Positions 35,030-45,990 of a stretch of 64,000 bases of DNA are shown piece after piece. Source of the DNA: Symsagittifera roscoffensis (taxonomy: Eukaryota > Xenacoelomorpha > Acoela > Convolutidae). The DNA lies in assembly GCF_963678635.1 (NCBI RefSeq), contig NC_087069.1, positions 1,812,166 through 1,876,165 of the forward strand, written 5' to 3'. Within the stretch, counting starts at the first letter, position 1. Every line of letters starts with the position of its first letter. The notes beneath the pieces are model-generated. The model searched no databases and was not told the DNA's origin. It was given only the letters and a program-made list of their open reading frames with translations. The translations under genes were made by a program, and so were the position numbers.

Positions 35030-36520
35030 GAGTTCAAAAACTTTGCTGTTGTTGTTGTTGCCTTTTGGGGATCTATTCGTCGTCGGGTCAAGGGTTGTGT
35101 GGAGGTTCAGAAATATTGCTGTCTTCTTTGGTTGCTTCCAGAGATTGGCTGGTGTTAATTTTGTTGGCTTTGAAGTGAAGTTAAACAGATGGTTCGTCGT
35201 GTGGCTTGTTTGCTGGCAGTCCGGGAAGAGTTCACTTACTGACGCGTTTATTCACAACCAATTTAAATTTCTAGCGATCAGTCGGTTCATTTTAATGTCT
35301 TGTTTTTAATTTCGCTTTTAATCGCCATCATGTTTGTTCTCGAAACTGTCCGAAATTTGAACGACGAATTGAAATACGAGCTGTATAAAGACTTGATCGA
35401 AAATGTTACTTATTTTAAACGAATAATCGATAACTTAACTGTATCAACCAAAGATGAAGAAAAAAGAAACAAATTTATTGATCTAGAAAATTTTAAAAAC
35501 ATGGGCAATTCGAAGATACTGATAGATACTGATACAATAGTAATTAAATGGCATTATGTAGCCAAAAAATCAGAATGCAAATATTTAGGCCTTATTCTTG
35601 ATTCAAGTTTATCTTTTCATGCTCAAATCAAAAAAATTCTCCAAAAAATGGCACAAGGAATTAAAACTATAGATACAATTGGGCAACAACTGCCGACATT
35701 ATCATTAGTTGCCTTGCTTCATTGTCTTGTTTTATCACATTTAGATTATTCAGCAATATTTTTACAACAAATTAATGCTACTTTGATGCTATCTCTAGAG
35801 AAACAGTTGAACTGGGCGTTAAAAAGAACATATTTCAGATCGAAATTTAAATCTTCTTCCCTTCTTCGCATTAGCAAATCGTTCATTGGAATCGAGAAAA
35901 GAATTGAGTTAAAGTGTATAACATACTTATACCAATATCTTACAAACAAAAAGAAGGCTTTTCAAAATACATTGAGACTACCGACAGCCAATTATAGGCT
36001 CAACAAAAGAACGAAACAAATTATTTTTGACAAACATTGTTCAACCGCTTCTCTACAAAAATCATTTTTTCATTTGACTTCTAAAAAAAGGAATTCACTG
36101 CCCATATTTTTGCGCAATTTAGAAAAATCGAGAGCAGGATTCAAGAAAAAATTGAAAGAATTTTACGTGAGTGAGTTGAGAAACAACCCAATATGTACAA
36201 ATACAAATACGTGGCGTGATTTCCGTTTTTGCTAATTCTATATGTTTTAATTTTCTTTAATTTTCCAGACATTGTTTGAAAGAGAATCTGTAGATACTCT
36301 GTATATACGCTGTATGTTTGGACTATCTATAAAATTGTTTGTAAAGTTAAAATACCAGCTCGTTCTTAATTCTTAAAACTGATGTTTTTTTAGTATCCGT
36401 AACTTCATATATTCTAATCAACCAATTTCTGAACTGTAACCGAACTTGTTTTGCTTTGTTTTGTTTATTGCTTGTTTTCTGATGTTGTGTTTTTGTTTGA
36501 TAAAACCAATGAATTTTAAC
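35030..36520 (+). mobile_element. Internally deleted non-LTR retrotransposon (CR1/jockey-like)
   Basis: It has a leader with GTTGTTGTTGTTG at 35045, one short ORF, and a 3' untranslated region (36236-36520). The last part of the ORF and the 3' region are repeated at 42048-42478. The ORF fuses a start unlike RT directly to the RT thumb and C-terminus, so most of the element is missing. It could have been spread in trans by a full-length relative. Confidence 0.65.
35330..36235 (+). CDS. Fused LINE ORF: unknown N-terminus joined to RT C-terminal region
   Basis: A 301-codon ORF counted from ATG at 35330. Residues 1 to about 75 (MFVLETVRNLNDELKYELYK onward) are charged and helix-prone and could be the start of the element's ORF1. 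From about residue 80, KSECKYLGLILDSSLSFHA is the RT thumb entry typical of CR1/jockey-like LINEs, followed by LVLSHLDYSAIF and a basic C-terminus ending FRFC. The RT palm with its catalytic aspartates is absent, so the product cannot polymerise. The clean open frame across the fusion suggests a recent or tolerated deletion. Confidence 0.6.
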   Translation: MFVLETVRNLNDELKYELYKDLIENVTYFKRIIDNLTVSTKDEEKRNKFIDLENFKNMGNSKILIDTDTIVIKWHYVAKKSECKYLGLILDSSLSFHAQIKKILQKMAQGIKTIDTIGQQLPTLSLVALLHCLVLSHLDYSAIFLQQINATLMLSLEKQLNWALKRTYFRSKFKSSSLLRISKSFIGIEKRIELKCITYLYQYLTNKKKAFQNTLRLPTANYRLNKRTKQIIFDKHCSTASLQKSFFHLTSKKRNSLPIFLRNLEKSRAGFKKKLKEFYVSELRNNPICTNTNTWRDFRFC

Positions 36521-36586
36521 CAACTTTATTATTTACACTTTGCTATACTGATGCCTCGGCTTTTTACTGTATAGTAATTCAGGTTT

Positions 36587-36617
36587 TCTTTCTTCTTCTT
36601 CTTCTTCTTCTTCTTCT
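36587..36617. repeat. (TTC)n microsatellite
   Basis: About ten uninterrupted TTC units between the LINE tail and the minus-strand LINE fragment. Confidence 0.95.
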
Positions 36618-36621
36618 ATTC

Positions 36622-37130
36622 TATTCATTTACGAGTTCAGGAACTTTCAGTAGCTGAATCTGAGCTGTGCCAGTGTTCTTCTGGTTGTTCTTGGTAAGTC
36701 GGTTTCTTCTTTAGCTATTTTTGGCGGATTGTGTCCGAGGACGGCTGGGTATTCGTAGTTTTCTGAGGTGTCGCGTACTTCATTGGTTTGGATCGTGTTT
36801 TGTAGGTTTCTGTACTTCCTTTCGGTCAAAGTTGCTGTCGAGTAGAGGTTCAATGTATCTGTCTTCATGGCGTGTTTGAAGGGTTTCTTTCATTAATGTT
36901 GGTGGGTTCTTGGATTCTTTTGTGAGTTCGTATCCGGGATGATTTGGCAAGTGGTTGGCGAGATGATGTTGTATAGTTCGCATTTTGAGGTGTTGTCTAC
37001 CTGGGAGGACATGTTTCTTGGTGAAGGTGGTCTATGTGGGTCATGGCCTGGCATCCGGTAATTGGTCTCAAGGCGCTGTTTTGGACCTTCTGCAGTTTTC
37101 CGATGTTGCTGTAGGAGAACATAGGAAACT
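36622..37130 (-). pseudogene. Jockey-like LINE ORF2 C-terminal fragment
   Basis: On the minus strand the sequence reads NIGKLQKVQNSALRPITGCQ, then MTHIDHLHQETC, HLANHLPNHPGYELTKESKN, and finally VLGHNPPKIAKEETDLPRTT with RRTLAQLRFSY. This is the end of the RT-thumb and C-terminal region of jockey-like LINEs. Frameshifts split it into at least three frames. It is in opposite orientation to all neighbouring LINEs, so it is an independent insertion. Confidence 0.75.
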
Positions 37131-37194
37131 TATTAAATAGTTCTTTAAAGGTCATATGTTTCTACGAGGTAGCCAGGGTTGCCTCATATTTCAA

Positions 37195-37700
37195 TAATCC
37201 ACATTATTGGTGCAAGTTCTCTATATCACGCCCTTCACCCGAAGAACAGTGACGATCAGGAACTCATCCAACTAGCTGACCTTTTGCGAAAATACGTAAT
37301 CAGCGACCGTGGTGTAAGCCTACACCCAAAAGCCAAAAATCAAGACAAAACGGTTTAACAATTGTTGTTAGATATCAGCCTCGAAGACTCAGTCATCATT
37401 TGGCACGAAGTCATAAACAAAACTATAACGAGCCACCCCAACGACAGCCGCATCCCCTTAACCCCGAGCGAACTACTTGACGAACTGCGAGCCCTACGGC
37501 AAATCAGTGGAATCGTATATTGTCAAAGTATTGAAGCGACAAACGTCCTTGCTGACCTCCGCCAACTATCAATACCAGTTATTGAAATAACAACAGAACT
37601 GATCTCACGCAAGAAACAGCAAAATCAAGAACTGGTTGACACTTATCTGAAATTGCATCAGCCGGATTTTTTCGAATACACTCGCTTGAAATCATCATAA
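37195..37700 (+). pseudogene. Unknown ORF upstream of a LINE, one internal stop
   Basis: One frame runs from IHIIGASSLYHALHP through a single stop at about 37347 to SLEDSVIIWHEVINKTITSH, RQISGIVYCQSIEATNVLAD and a stop at 37700. Apart from that stop the frame is continuous over about 165 codons. I recognise no domain. The alternating hydrophobic strands and WHEV/IVYCQ segments look like a folded alpha/beta protein. Its position, 480 bases before a LINE ORF1, suggests that it may belong to that LINE, but this is inference. Confidence 0.45.
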
Positions 37701-37864
37701 ACAACGATTGCAACCTGTCCGTTCTTCTAAGCAAAAGGCGAAAACAGAAACCATCAAAAAAGCAACGCGAGAAGCAACGGGAAGCAAAATAACAACGGCT
37801 AGAAGGAGAATCCCGCTGAATAGGTTAGTAGTGGTAGTAGTAGAAGCCTGGGCACAAAATTATT

Positions 37865-38065
37865 GTCCCAGTCTTAAACGACTGTACACAAACAAAAAAC
37901 TGGACTTCATTGTCCCGGTCTTTACGTTGGTACTTTGTTATATCCTCTTAAGAACTGGACTTCATTGTCACGGTCCTTTCTCCCCAATTTAAGAACTGGA
38001 CTTTGTTGTCCCGGTCTTATATCCCCTGACTAAGAACTGAACTTTGTTGTCCAGGTCTTAGACTC
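37865..38065 (+). repeat. Four tandem copies of a GAACTGGACTTTGTTGTCC-like motif
   Basis: The motif AACTGGACTT(C/T)(A/G)TTGTC.CGGTC occurs near 37900, 37953, 37986 and 38034, each preceded or followed by AAG/CTTA sequence. It lies in the probable 5' leader of the LINE starting at 38181. Such repeats are common as promoter-like monomers in LINE leaders, but function here is unproven. Confidence 0.7.
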
Positions 38066-38180
38066 TAAGACTTATCCTATCTCTATCTCTATTACTACTT
38101 CGATCTAGTATTTGTTCTATAAGTATATCACATCATCTCAAGAAAACACCCTTAAAAACTACAAGCGAACATTAATCAAA

Positions 38181-39091
38181 ATGCGAGAAAACTGCAACAG
38201 CTGTAACAGAAAACTCAAAATGGGACCTAAGTTCTCATGTTATACATGTGACAAGGTCCTACATCTATCCCCTGAATGCACTATGTTCACTAACGATGAA
38301 GTCAAAGTCCTCATCAAACTGAATGATAACCTCCTCGACATCTGCAATGACTGCAAAACCAAACGTGACGATCTTGTCAAAAACAAAACTACAACAAGTA
38401 ACAAACTTGACGAACAACTTGATAACCTGCAACTACAAATGAAGGTTCTCACCGAAAAAACGGAGCAATCCAGAACTGTCATCACTCAAGTACAAGCCGA
38501 TATGAAAACACTTAAAGAAAAACCCAACAATTTCCGAGCAGCTATGGGAAACGTAAACCCAGGAAGAGTGGTTAAATCGCCAACTGTACCAAAAGCTCAA
38601 CTTGGTATCCGAATACGCTGTGTTCCCGAAAGCAAAGAAAAAAGCGACATTGAACGAATGCAAGAAGATCTGGGGACAATCGACAGAATACTTGCATTCC
38701 TCCAAATTGACAACCAAAAATTATACAAGGCAACTCGGATTGGAAAATTCAATCCCGATAATGGCCTCGTACCCTGCTGTTCAACACCGAGAGTAGCATA
38801 AGTAAAAATTTGATCCTAAAATCGACTTCCATTATAAAAGACTTCTCGGAACTTCGGGTCTTCATCAGTCCCGAGTTATCCAAGGCGGATGCCGAAAAGG
38901 AAAACAACTGTCTCAAGAAAAGGAGGGAACTGATAGTAAAAAATCACGACCCGAGCAAGATAAAAATCAGAAATCGTAAACTAGAATTGAAAGAAAACGA
39001 TAAATGGATTGTTTACGAAGAAAGTAAAATTTCCCAGGAACCGATAATAATGCAGACCAAGCTGGTGATGTTGCCATTACCGGATGACTAA
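38181..39091 (+). pseudogene. LINE ORF1: zinc finger plus coiled coil, one frameshift
   Basis: From ATG 38181 the protein starts MRENCNSCNRKL and continues with FSCYTCDKVLHLSPEC and ICNDC, a PHD/FYVE-like cysteine-histidine finger. A coiled coil follows (LDEQLDNLQLQMKVLTEKTE). A conserved-looking domain then reads LGIRIRCVPESKE, GTIDRILAFLQID and LYKATRIGKF. Near 38763 the frame shifts and continues as RTLLFNTESSISKNLILKST to the stop at 39091. Such ORF1 proteins bind LINE RNA. The ORF2 start lies 5 bases after the ORF1 stop. Confidence 0.75.
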
Positions 39092-39096
39092 GACAG

Positions 39097-41933
39097 ATGA
39101 AAATGTTGACATTCAACACCAGAAGTATCCTGGATATAAACAGGAGAATGAAATTGTCAAACGCAATAGCAAACTCAGAATACGATATTATCTGTCTCTG
39201 TGAAACCTGGCTCACAAAAGACGTAACAACTGCTTCGCTCTTCCTAGAGAACTATCAAGTATATCGCAATGACCGAGAAACATCAGATAACAGAAAAACA
39301 AAGCACGGAGGTGTACTCATTGCCATCAAAAATGAAATCTCACATGACTTACATTCCATTGAGAGTCTCAAGTCTGATTATCTCATCATAGAAATACATT
39401 CCAATAAAAGATCAATTATCTTAAGCTGTGTTTATAATGCACCCACTCCTAGCACATACCAATGGTCCACTGAAAGTTTCTTAACTTTGATGAATGAAAT
39501 GGCAAATCTCAAACTAGCCAACAAAAATGACCTCTGTGACTTAATACTCACCGGTGACATCAACATCTCACAAACATACTGGGAAGCACTCTCCTCATCT
39601 GACATATACGAGAGTCAACTACTGGACAGATTAGTTGAATTAAATCTTTCACAACATGCACCAACTCAACTAGACGTGCTGCTTTGCGACAATCCAGAAT
39701 TAATTTCACAATGTCAAATCGACAGGAATATTCGAGATAAACTAACTAGTCAGTTCTCTGACCACAAACCACTCTACACCACAATTGCCGCCTTTAGCTG
39801 CATTAACCTTCCAAAAATAACAAATCATCCGCGTTCATACGAGCAGACTGGGACAGCTTAAATTCTTCAATAGAAACTGAACCGTTTATACCGTACTGCT
39901 ACAGTAACGTGAACGAAATTATCCGACAATGGTACGAATGGATGTGGGAAAAAATCGAAAAGTTTGTACCTAGAATAACTGAGCATCGATCAAGGTTACA
40001 ACCCTGGATCACGCCAGCCACCTCCCACCTCATCACAAAAACTTCAAACAATGAACAGAAAACCAAAACAAGGTCTCGAAAGACTATTAAAGATCAAAAA
40101 ACTTGAAAAAAATATTCAAAGGTTTTCCGAGGATGACCTAGCGGAATATGAAAAAACCGTCCTAGAAGGAAGAACTTTCAGCAAAATTCAAAAAGACTTT
40201 AATTTCATACGCAAGACCCCAACAATTCCTTCGACGGTCAAATACGGAAACACTGAATCATCAAATGAAAGAGAAAAATGTGAATTATTCAATGACTATT
40301 TCGTCAGCGTGTTTGGAACAAAAGAACATCAAACCGGTATCCTCTTTCCAAAAAGTGAGCTGAATAGATTTATTGTTGACCAAAGTCAAGTTAGCAAAAA
40401 AATGAAGCAACTCAATGTCAATAAATCAATGGGACACGACAACATTGGCAATCTCATTTTGAAATCATGTCACAAAACTGTAAGCAAATCACTTACCCTT
40501 ATATTTCAAACCTGCCTTAACAAAGGAATTTTTCCTGAAATATGGAAAATTAGTGAAGTAACCCTGTTTTCAAGGAAGGAAGTAAAACCGATGTCAGTTG
40601 CTATAGACCAATCAGCCTACTCTGCTGCTGCTCAAAATTGCTTGAAAAAACAATATTTGACAAACTCTTTACTAAAGTGAAATACAGATTACATGAAAGT
40701 CAACATGGATTTCGAAAGCGTAGATCCTCCACAATTCAACTTCTTCTAGTTCTTGACCGAATATACGAATTGAACGATCAACAGGATAAACAAGAACTTG
40801 CAGTTCTATACTTGGATTTTGCCAAGGCATTCGACACTGTACCTCATGATATTCTGCTTACGAAGATCAAAATTTTTGGAATTGGCGGAAAATTGCTGTC
40901 ACTGATATATTCATACCTCAACAACAGAAAGCAATGCGTTAAGATTGAAGACTGTAGCTCAACCCTAAAAGAAGTCACCAGTGGAGTTCCGCAAGGTTCA
41001 ATTCTGGGACCGCTGCTGATCTTACTTTTCATAAACGATCTACCTGAAACCATGAATGACACAGACAGTTTTGGGTACGCAGATGACTTTAAGGCCAGTC
41101 TACTAAATCAAACTTCCCTTGACACTGCAACTCTAAAAATAGAGAAATGGCTACATGAAAACAAAATGCAACCCAACATCAAAAAATCAACGCTCCTCGG
41201 CATCAAAGGTGATTTAAAAGCTAGTCTCCTGAACAAAAATCTTTCCTCAGTTAACTCACAGCGTGAACTAGGACTGATTGTGTCCAACAAGCTCACATGG
41301 AACGAAAATTGCTCTCGTCGGACATCCAAAGCAACTAGTGCTCTCTTCCAGATTAAACGAAGTCTGACTATGAAAAGCAGTGTGACCACCAGGCTTAACG
41401 CATATACTGGGTATGTAGTACCCGTACTAACATACGCATCCCAAGCATGGACTCCTAGCAGATCGAACATGGAACAACTCGAACTAGTTCAAAAGTTAGC
41501 AACAAAATGGATTTTGGGGACAAGCAAAACTTATACTGAAAGACTGAAGGACCTGAACCTTCTTCCTTTGAACCTATACATGGAAATGCACGACATTTTA
41601 ATACTAATAGCCCTACTTGAAAATCGTTACGATGTAGAAATAGAACGAAAACCATCTGAATCATGCGAAATCACCCGACAGTCATCAAGAGGCGAATTTC
41701 AAATCCCAAAAAGCCGCTTGCAAAGAACGGACGACAATTTTTTCAGACGAGTGAAACATCTATACAACTGTCTTATCCGAGCCTGCCCAACTTTTAGCCT
41801 TAGACCAAGCAAAGCGACTCTGACCTACATATACCAGAAATACTTCAAAAAAAAGTACAGTGAAGTCAACAAATGTACATGGAAACTCTTTTGCAGATGT
41901 GGAAACTGCAATGTTTACAACAAACTGAGATAA
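39097..41933 (+). pseudogene. LINE ORF2: apurinic-type endonuclease and reverse transcriptase, frameshifted
   Basis: From ATG 39097 the first 254 codons form an exonuclease/endonuclease/phosphatase domain: NTRS, LCETWL, HGGVLIAI, LILTGDINIS and FSDHKPLY carry the usual catalytic positions. The frame breaks near 39840, is picked up at 39909 and again at 40051, then shifts near 40640. The last piece (to 41933) has LAVLYLDFAKAFDTVPHD, TSGVPQGSILGPLL and YADDFKA, the RT palm with both catalytic blocks. A C-terminal Cys-rich end (FCRCGNCNVY) follows. CR1/jockey-like LINEs have this order. At least three frameshifts mean that this copy is dead or has assembly errors. Confidence 0.88.
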
Positions 41934-41988
41934 AACATGGACTGTAAAAGGGGTGAAATTCCCTAGAGCTAATGCTCTGAAGCCTATT

Positions 41989-42047
<59 letters not shown>
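41989..42047 (+). repeat. (CTA)n microsatellite, probable LINE 3' tail
   Basis: About 20 CTA/ACT units directly after the LINE 3' region and directly before a piece of another LINE. CR1-like LINEs often end in short tandem repeats instead of poly(A). The minus-strand poly-Ser frame here is only this repeat read backwards. Confidence 0.9.
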
Positions 42048-42478
42048 GCCAATTATAGGCTCAACAAAAGAACGAAACAAACCGAGAACAGGATTCAAGA
42101 AAAAATTGAAAGAATTTTACGTGAGTGAATTGAGAAACAATCCAATATGTACAAATACAAATATGTGGCGTGATTTCCGTTTTTGCTAGTTCTATATGTT
42201 TTAATTTAGTTTAATTTTCCAGACATTGTTTGAAAGAGAATCTGTATATACTCTGTATATACGCTGTATGTTTGGACTCTCTATAAAATTGTTTGTAAAG
42301 TTAAAATACCAGCTCGTTCTTAATTCTTAAAACTGATGTTTTTTTAGTATCCGTAACTTCATATATTCTAATCAACCAATTTCTGAACTGTAACCGAACT
42401 TGTTTTGTTTTGTTTTGTTTATTGCTTGTTTTCTGATGTTGTGTTTTTGTTTGATGTAACCAATGAATTTTAACCTAA
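42048..42478 (+). mobile_element. 3' tail of the CR1/jockey-like LINE seen at 35030-36520
   Basis: Starts GCCAATTATAGGCTCAACAA, matching 35990, then lacks about 130 bases and resumes at GGATTCAAGAAAAAATTGAA. The ORF end and 3' untranslated region follow at high identity. The (CTA)n tail of the previous LINE abuts it, so that LINE probably inserted into this one. Confidence 0.85.
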
Positions 42479-42828
42479 TTGTTGTGATGAACTTATTAAA
42501 TAGATTTGTTATGTTTGATGTTTGTGCCTGTATGTGGAGCGCCCTCTGAGGGATTTTAGAGACAGGTCTGTCAAGTGGCTTTCTGTGGGGAGGTGGGAAA
42601 CTGGAACTGGCTTGAGGAGTCTGGTGGGGCGCCGCTGGACCTACTGAGCTCGGGTGAGATTGTTCCTTGTTTTTGATTTTTATAATTCGATTTTAAAATT
42701 TAAATTAATTTAGTTGTCTTTTTTTTATTTGCTGATTTGTAAAATTACCACTAACCGCTTATCATGGGTTAGTTCAGTCCCCTAAAGTTCAGTCAAAATT
42801 CTTTTTTTTACCTTTATGCTGCGTCAAG
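42479..42828 (+). promoter_or_regulatory. 5' untranslated region of the PHD-finger LINE
   Basis: Begins near TTGTTGTGATGAACTTATTAAATAG after the older LINE tail. Part is shared with 22273-22550. LINE internal promoters usually lie in this region. No specific promoter motif was recognised. Confidence 0.5.
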
Positions 42829-45077
42829 ATGAGGAAAAACAACAAAGAGTGCACAAGCAAAGATTGCTTAAAACATTCAGGACTGATAAATTGGATTAGA
42901 TGTGATTGTTGTTCTAGTTGGTATCATATCAGTTGTGTAAATATTTCTCTTAGCGACTCTAAGAAAACCCAATGGTTTCAGTGTCCTTTATGCGTTGATG
43001 TAAAATCTGTTAATAAAGCAACAATAGGTAATGATTTAGTGCTAGACAATTATGTTAATACAGCCATCTCAAATGTCCGAGTGTCACTTCCAAAACCCCA
43101 TCCCCAAGTTTCAAGCCCGCCTCTGAGTGACCTCGAGCAGAGAATAAAGTTAATAAGTAGTAAGCTCGATGATGGAAATGTAAAGGGAGGAATAAGGCTT
43201 GCTGCTTCGGATGACAAAATAGCTCCTTTTTCAACTGATAACTATCAAAAATTGTTGTCTAAGCACCCGCAGCGAGCCAAACTTGCAGCTCCAAATCCAG
43301 AAAAGTTGGATAGTTTTTTCGTAACCGATTTCGACCTATACAAAGCGATAATGTCCTTTCCAAACGGATCAGCAGCAGGTCCTGATAAAATAGTTCCTCA
43401 AATTTTTAAAGATCTTGTTAGTAAGTCGAATGGCAGTGCAGGACTTAATTTTCTGAAATCGCTTACTAAGCTGATAAACCTCATTGGAGATGGCAAAATA
43501 CCCGAACCACTAAGACCTTTCTTTTTAGGCGCAAAGCTTATCGCCCTCATAAAGATAGACGAAGGGTTGAGACCGATTGCCATAGGCCGTATCGCGTCTA
43601 AATGCGCTGGAAGCAAGGCCCTCTCCGAGCGACAAAATTTATTCGGAAACGTACAGGTAGGATGCGGTACCAAACGAGGAGCAAAAATAGCTGCGCATTC
43701 GTTTCGAAACCTAATTGAACGCGACGACAATCCAAAATGCACTGTTCTTTTAAAACTAGATTTTAAGAATGCCTTTAACTCTTTAAACAGAGAAACAATG
43801 CTGAATCATGTCTATTCAAATCGCCCCGAATTGTATAATTACACCCATTGCGCGTATGGTAAACCTAGTTACCTTTTTTACGGAAGCTCTGTCATAATGT
43901 CAGAAGACGGAACTCAGCAAGGTGATCCTGAAGCCCCACCCCTTTTTGCAGAAACAATTCATACACTAGTCAAACAGTTGGAGTCGAAAATTAACATCTG
44001 GTATTTAGATGATGGGGATTTAGCCGACGACTATAAGGTAGTACTCCGGGACCTTAAAAGCATTCTGAAATCGGAACAAATTTACGGCCTGAGCTTAAAC
44101 ACTGAGAAGTGTGAACTTTGTTTTTTGGGAACGACTACTAGTACACAGTATAATTCAATTTTAACACAATTTCGAAAAATATGCCCCAAAATAAAAATAA
44201 AAACAAAAGAAGTACTCCCCATTTTAGGATCTCCAATCGGCGAACTTTGCCGAAAAGAATTGCTCGACGAAAAAATTAAGGAGCTTGAAAAAATCTCGGT
44301 TGTCATTGACAAACTAGACGCCCATTATGGTTTTTACCTCCTGAAAAATTGCTTTAGCATGCCAAAACTCCTATATTTTTTGCGTACAAGCCCTTGTTTT
44401 TTGCAAAATGATTTTTTGGAACGCTACGATAAATTACTAAGAAATTCGTTATGCAAGGTCACTAACGTGAAAATGGATGATAACCAGTTTTTACAAGCAG
44501 TTCTCCCGGCAGCCAAAGGTGGCTTGGGCGTTTCTTCCGCTCGTCTACTCGCTTTACCCGCTTTCTTAGCCTCAGCAGTAGGAGCAAAAGATGCCTTGAG
44601 CGAAATCTTTGGTTTGGAGCATGTGGATGGAACCTATGATGATGCGCTTAAACGGTGGTTTGACCTTGGAAAAATTGAAATGGCTCCGGAAAATGAAATC
44701 CAAAAAAATTGGACGGAGCCAATTTTTGACAGCGAAATTGCAGACTTGATTTTACGACTCGAACCAACGGACGTAAAAAGGTTCAACGCGTTCCAAGATA
44801 GACTTGGCTCCCAATGGTTGAACGTCATCCCGTGCAAAAATTTAAGGTTAAAACTGTCGAACCAACAACTCAGAATTGCGATAGGACTTCGATTAGGATC
44901 AAAAATATGCAAACGGCATAAATGCGTGTGCGGAAAAGACGTTACCGAGGATGGTTGGCATGGTCTTTCTTGCCTCAAAAGTGCAGGGAGATTCTCTAGG
45001 CATTCAAACCTGAATGCCCTTATAAAGCAGAGTCTATCATCTACTCACATTCCGTCTGTTTTAGAACCACGACACCT
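42829..45077 (+). CDS. LINE polyprotein with PHD finger, RT and CCHC/restriction-like endonuclease, 3'-truncated
   Basis: The ORF is open from ATG 42829 to the LTR junction, about 750 codons. Residues 8-55 form a PHD-type C4HC3 finger (Cys 8, 13, 25, 28; His 33; Cys 36, 52, 55). RT follows: LKLDFKNAFNSL (Asp about 311), DGTQQGDPEAPPLF, and WYLDDGDLADD (Asp about 394). At about 699 the CCHC module CVCGKDVTEDGWHGLSC leads into RFSRHSNLN and LEPRHL, the start of the endonuclease. The catalytic RPDG...PW block, present in the degenerate copies, is missing because the giant Gypsy LTR inserted after LEPRHL. Read-through continues 20 codons into the LTR (stop at 45138). PHD fingers bind histone tails, so this one could guide target choice; that is inference. 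Confidence 0.88.
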
Positions 45078-45961
45078 TGTGCCATTCTGCCAGATGACAC
45101 AGCATAACCTTCCCGCGACAGAAAAAAAAAGTGACTAAAGGCCTTATGAACAAAAAAGTGTTGCGACGGAGGGTCAGAATGTTCTAGAATTTTTATTTTT
45201 AAAATTTCGATTGGAAGAAGAACATTTCTGAGAAATAGAAAAAAGACGGCCATTTTGAATAAAAAAGACGAAAATCAGAACCACGATATAGATTGTGAAG
45301 AACAGTTGTATCAGAGACAGAAAAACACGGAGCCTCTTATCGTGGCAAGAACACACGATAAGGACCTTAGCGACAGATATTTGTGGAGACGGAGGCTTCA
45401 GTGGGGGGAAGAGAAATACCACGGAACCCTCCCGGGACACGAAATATAGGAGATAAGAGTGTTATCTCAAGAAAATCACGGGAGCGGATGCTTGGTCCCC
45501 CAGAGACTGTTATATGTGAAAGGACTGTGAAAACTGACTATAACAGCTGCTGTAATGTCCTAGATCTTAATAAACACCGTTATTATTTAATATTTCAGAG
45601 CATGAGTAGATAGAAAAAGGAAAGGGTCAATCCATCTCCAATGGATTTAATATAAAACTGTCACACAAAAAATAATAAAATAGGTTGTTCGAGCCGTGTT
45701 TTTAATGACAATCACAAAGTCTGAGGATCCGAGACTCAGCTATGTGGTTGTGTTCGCATATAAACGAAAGCTGATCAAAAGTCGTTTGACTGATGGCCTA
45801 AAAATGGTAACTTTTTACTTTGCCCTAGACAGACCAGAAAATCAACTGGCAAGGTCGAGACGGTGAAAAACGAGTAGAATTAAGGTAACTGACGCCTGCC
45901 AGTCGTTAATAGGTACTTTTTCTACGCTCCGTCGCTGTGTGATATTTGGGCGAATGTTACA
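45078..45961 (+). repeat. 5' LTR of the giant Gypsy element
   Basis: Bounded by TG (45078) and CA (45961). The first 510 bases match the partial 3' LTR from 63491. The 3' end is set by the shared GCGAATGTTACA end of related LTRs at 21150 and 32462. AATAAA occurs at 45569 and 45674 as possible polyadenylation signals. The LTR should hold promoter and polyadenylation functions; no TATA box was confidently placed. Confidence 0.9.
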
Positions 45962-45973
45962 TAGACGTTTTTA

Positions 45974-45990
45974 TGGCGCTCCTGGGTGGG
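45974..45990 (+). promoter_or_regulatory. Putative tRNA primer-binding site
   Basis: TGGCGCTCCTGGGTGGG starts with TGG, the complement of a tRNA CCA end, 12 bases after the LTR end. The same TGGCGCTCCTGGGTG follows the LTR at 21150. I could not assign the tRNA. A 12-base gap is larger than usual, so an alternative primer mechanism remains possible. Confidence 0.55.

Noticed and set aside
37121-37145. Extra copy of the LINE 5' end, from an AACTTATTAAATAG match
   Set aside because: Only about 15 bases match and the following sequence is unrelated.
38112-38180. Upstream TTG extension of LINE ORF1
   Set aside because: The ATG at 38181 directly precedes the zinc finger; the extension has no conserved sequence and would need a non-ATG start.
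41760-42098. Minus-strand ORF with a long poly-Ser run
   Set aside because: The run is the (CTA)n microsatellite read on the other strand; the remainder is antisense to LINE ORF2.
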